Shown here one piece after another: positions 8,325 through 12,325 of a stretch of 12,325 bases of DNA (positions are counted from its first letter, which is position 1; every line of letters begins with the position of its first letter). The translations under genes were made by a program, and so were the position numbers. Source of the stretch: Deltaproteobacteria bacterium. GTDB lineage: Bacteria; Desulfobacterota; UBA8473. The notes below the pieces were generated by a model that saw only the letters and a list, made by a program, of their open reading frames with translations, ran no database searches and was not told the origin of the DNA. Where the stretch lies: the NCBI GenBank assembly GCA_030621455.1, contig JAUXHQ010000020.1, positions 1 to 12,325 of the forward strand. The letters are read 5' to 3'.

Positions 8325-9311
8325 TCACTCACTCACCCTTAAAGACACATCACCACAGAAAATCCTTTTCCTCCTGCCTTTGCTGTCTCGAAGGATGAGA
8401 CAACCGTCCGCGTCCACGGCTTCGGCAATCCCCTCTTCTACCGCATCCAAAGAGGTTATTATTACAGGTTTCCCGGTAATTAGAGAGTAGGTGTTCCATT
8501 CCTCGCGAAGTTGGGACGCCCTGCCCTCCCCGAAGGACTTGTAACCGTCCTCTATCTCTTTCAGAATGGATCTGAGAAGTTCCGACCTCGGCACATCCTT
8601 ACCAAGGACATCCCTAAGGCTTGTAGAGGGGTCTTTGATCTCCGGATAGACGGATGGATCAAAATTCACGTTCAACCCCACACCTATAACGACGAAATTG
8701 ACCCGACCCTGCTCAGCATTGAACTCCGTGAGTATCCCTCCGATCTTCTTCTCACCTATGTATAAATCGTTAGGCCATTTGATTTGAGTGCTTAAGGTGG
8801 TGGTCTTCTTAATTGCCTTGACTATGGCCAAGGAGGTCAGCATCGTCATAGAGAAGACCTCCATAGCGCTTACCTTTGGGCGAAAGATAAGAGACATTAG
8901 GATATTCTTACCACCAGGCGATAACCAGTCTCTGTCTAACCTGCCCCTTCCTTTCGTCTGTTCCTCCGCGATTACAATAGTTCCTTCTTTGGCGCCATCC
9001 GTCGCAAGTTTCTTGGCAACCAGATTTGTTGATTCGGTCTTAGGATAGTAGAATATCTCTTTCCCCACAAATGATGTGTTGAGCCCATCCTGTATCTCCG
9101 TGGGTATTAATTTGTCGGGCCGGACGATCAAACGGTAACCTAATCTGGGTCGGGCATCGATAGAGAAGCCCTCTTCTCTCAATCTGCTGACATGCTTCCA
9201 CACCGCTGCCCTTGAAATACCCAGTTCCCCGGCAATCCCCTCACCGGATATGCGGCCCTCAGCGCCCTTCAGTAATCGCAGCACCTCTTCATTACGATTT
9301 ATTTCAGTCAT
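8325..9311 (-). CDS. birA: Bifunctional biotin-protein ligase / biotin operon repressor
   Basis: BirA makes biotinyl-5'-AMP and transfers biotin to carrier proteins; with excess biotin the adenylate-bound dimer binds the bio operator. From the ATG at 9311 it has 328 residues, normal for bifunctional BirA. The N-terminal winged helix covers about 8-60 (GELGISRAAVWKHVSRLREEG). The catalytic domain shows the adenylate-binding loop GRGRLDR (121-127), KWPND (178-182) and IGVGLNVN (209-216), followed by the small C-terminal domain. The helix-turn-helix makes this the repressor type, matching the operator found 16 bp past its stop. The frame is open upstream; an ATG at 9371, 10 bp after the peptidase stop, would add 20 non-conserved residues. 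Both starts have purine-rich tracts too close to the start codon, so family length decided. It is probably co-transcribed with the upstream P1 peptidase gene. Confidence 0.94.
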   Translation of the reverse strand: MTEINRNEEVLRLLKGAEGRISGEGIAGELGISRAAVWKHVSRLREEGFSIDARPRLGYRLIVRPDKLIPTEIQDGLNTSFVGKEIFYYPKTESTNLVAKKLATDGAKEGTIVIAEEQTKGRGRLDRDWLSPGGKNILMSLIFRPKVSAMEVFSMTMLTSLAIVKAIKKTTTLSTQIKWPNDLYIGEKKIGGILTEFNAEQGRVNFVVIGVGLNVNFDPSVYPEIKDPSTSLRDVLGKDVPRSELLRSILKEIEDGYKSFGEGRASQLREEWNTYSLITGKPVIITSLDAVEEGIAEAVDADGCLILRDSKGRRKRIFCGDVSLRVSE

Positions 9312-9381
9312 GGCCTCTGATCTCGTAGCTTGTTGAATGGGCAAATAAGAGGAATCATTTGACCATTTCATCCTCTCACAT

Positions 9382-10350
9382 CTAATCTCTGACAATATCC
9401 TTGTACGCTGGCATAATCCCAAAACCGTCTGCCGCCATTATTGCTTGTTTGACGGCCTCGATTATCGCCTCTTCCGCCAGGAGGCCTACGATATTAATCT
9501 CTGCTTTCAGTTTACGTGTAGAGAGCGTAATGACCAAATCCCCGTCAGAGGTTAAGTGAATGGGGAAAATGGTCTTTGCAAACCCGGTGTGGGCCATCTG
9601 TGAGATCTTGATGGCCTCTGTCTTTGTCAGAAGGGCGTTGGTAGCCACAACCCCCAGGGTCGTATCTTGGAAGAACTCCTCTTTGCTTGTAACTCCCTTT
9701 TTTATCTGTTCAAAGGAATTTACGAGTATATGCCCTTCCTCCGAATCCCTGGCCCCGGCAATTATTTCATTGTTGTCGTTGTTCACCACATCACCGAAGG
9801 CATTTACCACAACGGCCGCCCCTACTACCAGGCCACTTGGAAGGCGTCTCGATGCAGTGCCGAACCCTCCCTTCATTGCCAGCTCCATGCCGAACGCCTT
9901 GCCTATTACAGCCCCTGTGCCCACACCAATGCTTCCCTCTTCAATTTCGCCGGATATGGCCCCTTTGCAGGCCATGTAGCCCATTTCCTTATCCGGACGG
10001 ATCTTGTGGTTTCCAAAAGATAGGTCATAGATGATGGCCGTAGGTACTATAGGGACTTTTGCGGCGGACGTGGGGAACCCCTTTCCTCTCTCTTCCAAAT
10101 ACTTGAGCACACCGCCCCCGGCGTCCAGGCCAAACGCGCTCCCTCCGGATAGAAGTACTGCGTGCACCTCTTCAACGAAATGCTGTGATTCGAGTGAATT
10201 TGTCTGACGGGTGCCTGCTGCCGATCCTCTGACATCAATACCACCGGTCGCCCCATCTTCACACAGGATGACAGTACAACCTGTAAACCCTTCAAGGTTA
10301 GCTGCATGTCCTACCTTAATTCCATCAATATCCGTTATGGCATTGAACAT
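9382..10350 (-). CDS. P1-family peptidase (DmpA / NylC-like, S58 family, Ntn-type fold)
   Basis: Members are self-processing amidases: DmpA is an L-/D-aminopeptidase, BapA cleaves beta-peptides and NylC cleaves 6-aminohexanoate oligomers. The true substrate here is unknown. It has 322 residues. Conserved landmarks are the opening ITDIDGIKVGHA (5-16), CTVILCEDGATGGIDVRG (25-42) and GGSAFGLDAGGGV (69-81). The self-cleavage and nucleophile region is DTTLGVVATNA (229-239), where T230 would be the new N-terminal nucleophile. Most relatives I recall read NTT here, so the residue before the cut is Asp rather than Asn. The ATG at 10350 is preceded by AAGAAAGGA at 7-bp spacing; the frame stays open further upstream but without family similarity. 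It lies 5' of birA, whose coding region starts 70 bp downstream, and probably shares its transcript. No signal peptide is seen, so it should be cytoplasmic. Confidence 0.9.
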   Translation of the reverse strand: MFNAITDIDGIKVGHAANLEGFTGCTVILCEDGATGGIDVRGSAAGTRQTNSLESQHFVEEVHAVLLSGGSAFGLDAGGGVLKYLEERGKGFPTSAAKVPIVPTAIIYDLSFGNHKIRPDKEMGYMACKGAISGEIEEGSIGVGTGAVIGKAFGMELAMKGGFGTASRRLPSGLVVGAAVVVNAFGDVVNNDNNEIIAGARDSEEGHILVNSFEQIKKGVTSKEEFFQDTTLGVVATNALLTKTEAIKISQMAHTGFAKTIFPIHLTSDGDLVITLSTRKLKAEINIVGLLAEEAIIEAVKQAIMAADGFGIMPAYKDIVRD

Positions 10351-10426
10351 ATATAATCCTTTCTTGTAAACACCCGACGCCCAGTAAACCGGCCAACTCG
10401 ATCCATCTGAAATCTGGCATTTCTTC

Positions 10427-10450
10427 TTGGCAAAAAGTGCTAATTGCCAA
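10427..10450. repeat. Inverted repeat TTGGCAA-N10-TTGCCAA
   Basis: Perfect 7-bp arms separated by 10 bp, centred about 88 bp before the peptidase ATG and about 220 bp before the candidate sigma-54 promoter. The spacing fits a dimeric regulator binding on one face of the helix. It could serve the peptidase-birA side, or act as a distant activator site for the plus-strand unit. No regulator is assigned. Confidence 0.55.
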
Positions 10451-10602
10451 AAGCTGACGGTCAACCGCACAGGTCGATAAATTGCTCATTTCAAAATTGG
10501 GGATTCATTAATGCCCGTTTTCTCAAAGGCCTATTTGTGGATGGACACAAACTAATCTACCGGAGACCTTTGGCTTAGTCAAGGATAAAAAGGCCGGCAA
10601 TT

Positions 10603-10651
10603 CTAATTATGAAGCACTCTCCCATAATTCAGAAATTTTTCTGATAATTAG
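10603..10651. repeat. Nested AT-rich inverted repeats upstream of the crotonase operon
   Basis: Three overlapping symmetries are seen. CTAATTAT (10603-10610) pairs with ATAATTAG (10644-10651). AATTATG (10605-10611) pairs with CATAATT (10623-10629). TCAGAAA-TT-TTTCTGA forms a near-complete palindrome at 10629-10644. The cluster ends 8 bp before the candidate -24 element, suggesting an operator or activator array. Confidence 0.5.
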
Positions 10652-10659
10652 GATTTCTG

Positions 10660-10675
10660 TGGCACTATTTTAGCC
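10660..10675 (+). promoter_or_regulatory. Candidate sigma-54 (-24/-12) promoter
   Basis: TGGCAC at 10660-10665, five bases, then TAGC at 10671-10674. The sigma-54 consensus is TGGCAC-N5-TTGC. The GG and GC doublets are at the required distance and only one core base differs. It would start transcription near 10687, giving a leader of about 180 nt for the DsrE-like gene. A sigma-54 activator is encoded elsewhere in the window, but no direct link is shown. Confidence 0.45.
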
Positions 10676-10676
10676 A

Positions 10677-10705
10677 TTGACATAGCCTGTGACATCTGAT
10701 AACAA
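10677..10705 (+). promoter_or_regulatory. Possible sigma-70 promoter, overlapping the sigma-54 candidate region
   Basis: A consensus TTGACA (10677-10682) is followed after 17 bp by TAACAA (10700-10705), which matches only 3 of 6 consensus -10 bases. It is an alternative or additional promoter for the DsrE-like/crotonase unit. Confidence 0.35.
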
Positions 10706-10864
10706 ATTCAGGTTAGTGTTCATCTAGGGATGAGATTGTTTGTCAAGGTCAAGGAAGATGAAAATTTTAACCTTTGAAAGGACCGGAAGAAGGGGGGTGA
10801 GGTCAACTCTTTACAGTTTCAGTAATAGTAATCTTTAGAACGTACATAACGAAAGGAGGAAAGA

Positions 10865-11293
10865 ATGGATATTGTCTTAATCTGTCGAGATGCTTTGGAG
10901 AACTCTGTCCTTAGCAACATAGGTATAGCCATGGAGGCGAAGAAGAACGGTAGTGACGCTGGAATCGTCTTTACAGGGGAAGCCCTTGCCGCCTTTGCCG
11001 GTGAATCTTTCAGATGGTCACCGTTGCTGGAGAATCGAGGGACGAAGATTAAAGTAGTAAAAAACGCTGCGAGCATGGGCATACAAATGGCCAGTGAAAA
11101 GGACAAGAGATGGACAGATATGTCCCGTTTGCTCAAGACGGCAAAAGAAGCCGGCATATCACTTTTGGCTTGCCCTTTATGGTCAAAGCTTTTGCAGGTA
11201 GAGGGTAAGCTTCCCTCTGAGATCAGCACCATAGATTCTCAAACCCTGTTGAAAGAAATGAACGAAGCAAATACAATTATAGGAGGATTTTAG
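10865..11293 (+). CDS. Small DsrE-like family protein, function unknown
   Basis: This 142-residue soluble protein has the alternating strand-helix look of the DsrE/DsrF-like fold. It opens with a hydrophobic strand (MDIVLICRD). The segment GISLLACPLW (97-106) places C103 where DsrE-type sulfur carriers have their reactive cysteine. C7 is the only other cysteine. Family members move persulfide sulfur or have unknown roles; I do not assert sulfur transfer here. The start is secure, with AAAGGAGGA at 10852-10860 just before the ATG. The crotonase gene begins 2 bp after its stop, and that gene's Shine-Dalgarno lies within this gene's last codons, so the two are translationally linked. No dsr genes are nearby. 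Confidence 0.72.
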   Translation: MDIVLICRDALENSVLSNIGIAMEAKKNGSDAGIVFTGEALAAFAGESFRWSPLLENRGTKIKVVKNAASMGIQMASEKDKRWTDMSRLLKTAKEAGISLLACPLWSKLLQVEGKLPSEISTIDSQTLLKEMNEANTIIGGF

Positions 11294-11295
11294 CA

Positions 11296-12138
11296 ATGGC
11301 TTGGTCAGAATGGGAACCGATAACGAAGTTGAAACTTAAAGAGGTAAAGTACGAAAAGAAATACAGAGATATCGGAGGTGCGGTGGCAAGGATAATGTTT
11401 AACCGTCCGGAAAAAATGAATGCCATGACAGACAGAGGATGGGGCGAGATATCCACAACTGTGTCTGATGCAAGCCGAGACAAAGATGTCGGTGTAGTTA
11501 TATACACCGGCGCCGGAAATCACTTCGGTGTCGGCGGTGATATGGAATGGGAAGCTGATGGTGGTCTTGAAGATGAGGGTGGGGGCATGGCCATGCCAGC
11601 GGACTTTGACGGCGCAATTCAAAACTGCCTCAAACCGGTTATTGCAGCAGTTAAGGGGTATTGTATCGGCGGCCATAATCATCTGGCATACCATTGTGAC
11701 TTCACTATTGCCGCGGATAATGCTATCTTCGGCCAGAACGGTCCAAGGGTGGCAAGCCCGGCCCACGGTCATCTGGTGGCTTCTTCGGCTTATGTTTTGG
11801 GGCTGAAGAGGGCGAAGGAGATGTGGATGCTCTGCCGTCAATACACTGCCCGGCAGGCATTCGAGATGGGACTGGCAAATTCTGTCGTTCCCGAGGCGAA
11901 ACTCGAAGAGGAAGTGGACAAATGGTGTGAGGAGCTATTGAGCCTATCCCCTTCCTGCCTCCAAATCGTGAAACAGAGCTTTAACGCTGTGGGGAATGAA
12001 ATAAAGTGGACCACGGATGCGCTCATGGCCTTTATCACACCGGATTTCTTTGAGCGGCCAGAGGTAAAAGAGGCCCACAGCGCATTCTTCGAGAAGAGGG
12101 GTCCTAATTTCTGGAAGGATGTCAAGAAGGGTTCTTAA
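11296..12138 (+). CDS. Crotonase-superfamily protein, MenB/BadI-like, with altered active site
   Basis: This 280-residue acyl-CoA enzyme belongs to the enoyl-CoA hydratase superfamily. Its closest resemblance, from memory, is to 1,4-dihydroxy-2-naphthoyl-CoA synthase (MenB) and 2-ketocyclohexanecarboxyl-CoA hydrolase (BadI). Shared features are RPEKMNAM (38-45), VGGD (79-82), CDFTIAADNAIFGQNGP (134-150), CRQY (180-183) and the C-terminal AFFEKRGPNF (263-272), matching the MenB tail. Odd points are GGH (125-127) where MenB has GGG, and RVASPAHG (151-158) where MenB has KVGSFDGG. The conserved Asp (E. coli D163) is thus A156, while S154 and G149 are kept. This argues against ordinary DHNA-CoA synthase activity. 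Translation starts at the ATG at 11296, after AGGAGGA at 11281-11287. It is paired with the DsrE-like gene and followed by a strong hairpin. Confidence 0.85.
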   Translation: MAWSEWEPITKLKLKEVKYEKKYRDIGGAVARIMFNRPEKMNAMTDRGWGEISTTVSDASRDKDVGVVIYTGAGNHFGVGGDMEWEADGGLEDEGGGMAMPADFDGAIQNCLKPVIAAVKGYCIGGHNHLAYHCDFTIAADNAIFGQNGPRVASPAHGHLVASSAYVLGLKRAKEMWMLCRQYTARQAFEMGLANSVVPEAKLEEEVDKWCEELLSLSPSCLQIVKQSFNAVGNEIKWTTDALMAFITPDFFERPEVKEAHSAFFEKRGPNFWKDVKKGS

Positions 12139-12153
12139 TAGCCTAAAATAGTG

Positions 12154-12185
12154 CAGCAGGGCAGGTCAAGCATCCTGCCCTGCTG
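12154..12185. terminator. Strong hairpin terminator between convergent genes
   Basis: Arms CAGCAGGGCAGG (12154-12165) and CCTGCCCTGCTG (12174-12185) pair perfectly over 12 bp around an 8-base loop, 15 bp after the crotonase stop. There is no clear T-tract on the plus side; the minus side reads ACTATTTTA a few bases beyond. It probably ends transcription from both sides, since a minus-strand reading frame stops 8 bp beyond it. Confidence 0.75.
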
Positions 12186-12192
12186 TATCCCT

Positions 12193-12325
12193 TCACTCAA
12201 CAGGAAGAAACCTTCTGTTCTGTTTAAAATATTTTCCTTTATCTACTTTCATCCGAAAGTGGCGCTTTCCCATAATCTCTCCACCTGCCCCGTGGGATTC
12301 GGAGCATATTCCACCAGGATCATTC
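12193..12325 (-). CDS. Probable C-terminal end of a gene running off the right edge
   Basis: On the minus strand one frame is open from the window edge for 43 codons, ending KQNRRFLPVE and a TGA at 12195-12193. It contains the glycine-rich stretch SHGAGGEIMGKRHF and a basic tail. The position of the hairpin just past its stop supports a real convergent gene. An internal ATG at 12273 preceded by GGAGAG could instead start a 26-residue peptide. I do not recognise the family. Confidence 0.4.
   Translation of the reverse strand, partial: NDPGGICSESHGAGGEIMGKRHFRMKVDKGKYFKQNRRFLPVE

Larger units (their letters stand above)
10351..10864. other. 514-bp divergent intergenic regulatory region
   Basis: This region separates the minus-strand peptidase-birA genes from the plus-strand DsrE-like/crotonase unit. 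It holds a TTGGCAA palindrome (10427-10450), a nest of AT-rich inverted repeats (10603-10651), a candidate -24/-12 promoter (10660-10675) and a possible sigma-70 promoter (10677-10705). A 26-codon open frame lies in the leader (10758-10838). I find no convincing promoter for the peptidase gene on the minus strand and no RNA gene or known riboswitch. Confidence 0.7.

Noticed and set aside
9312..9371. Longer birA form starting at the ATG at 9371
   Set aside because: The AGAGG tract lies directly against the ATG with no usable spacing, and the 20 added residues precede the conserved helix-turn-helix without family similarity. It is kept only as an alternative.
10364..10390. BirA-like half-sites TTGTAAAC (10364-10371) and GTAAACC (10384-10390) before the peptidase-birA genes
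   Set aside because: They are in direct, not inverted, orientation, and no GGTTTACAA-like half occurs at 14-16 bp spacing. The full box is found only before bioB.
12249..12325. Alternative minus-strand frame at the right edge ending ERLWESATFG
   Set aside because: It is shorter (about 24 codons) than the competing frame ending at 12193, and it would leave a larger gap to the hairpin. It cannot be excluded from this fragment.

Overview
This looks like chromosomal DNA from an anaerobic Gram-negative bacterium, most likely of the Desulfobacterota / deltaproteobacterial type. That is inference from four things: a prepilin peptidase beside an NtrC-type sigma-54 activator system, a compact BirA-regulated bio operon, a biotin synthase with the cysteine pattern expected of anaerobes, and a MenB-like crotonase. 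Base composition is balanced and even across the window. I see no rRNA, tRNA, CRISPR array or insertion sequence.

Left block, plus strand (26-3907): a type IV prepilin peptidase (pilD) is followed by a two-component pair. The pair is a two-TM, HAMP-containing histidine kinase and an NtrC-family activator with receiver, AAA+ and Fis-type HTH domains. The regulator gene ends one base before the convergent bioD gene.

Central block, minus strand (10350 down to 3909): a P1-family (DmpA/NylC-like) peptidase gene and birA come first, then the operon bioB-bioA-bioF-bioD. The 106-bp birA-bioB gap holds a BirA box (TTGTAAACC-N14-GGTTGACAT). Its right half overlaps the -35 hexamer of a good sigma-70 promoter (TTGACA-N17-TATGCT). 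BirA encoded next door should therefore sense biotinyl-5'-AMP and shut off bioBAFD. The four enzymes convert pimeloyl thioester to biotin: BioF makes KAPA, BioA makes DAPA, BioD makes dethiobiotin and BioB makes biotin. No gene for making the pimeloyl moiety is seen. BioB and BioA use non-ATG starts (TTG, GTG), each with a strong Shine-Dalgarno sequence.

Right block, plus strand (10351-12185): a 514-bp intergenic region carries several inverted repeats and a candidate -24/-12 (sigma-54) promoter. It precedes a two-gene unit: a small DsrE-like protein and a MenB/BadI-like crotonase whose conserved active-site Asp appears to be Ala. The unit ends at a 12-bp perfect hairpin. A probable partial gene on the minus strand runs off the right edge.

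Most notable are the DsrE/crotonase pair of unknown function, the Type II-like BioB ligand pattern, and the BirA operator overlapping the bio promoter.
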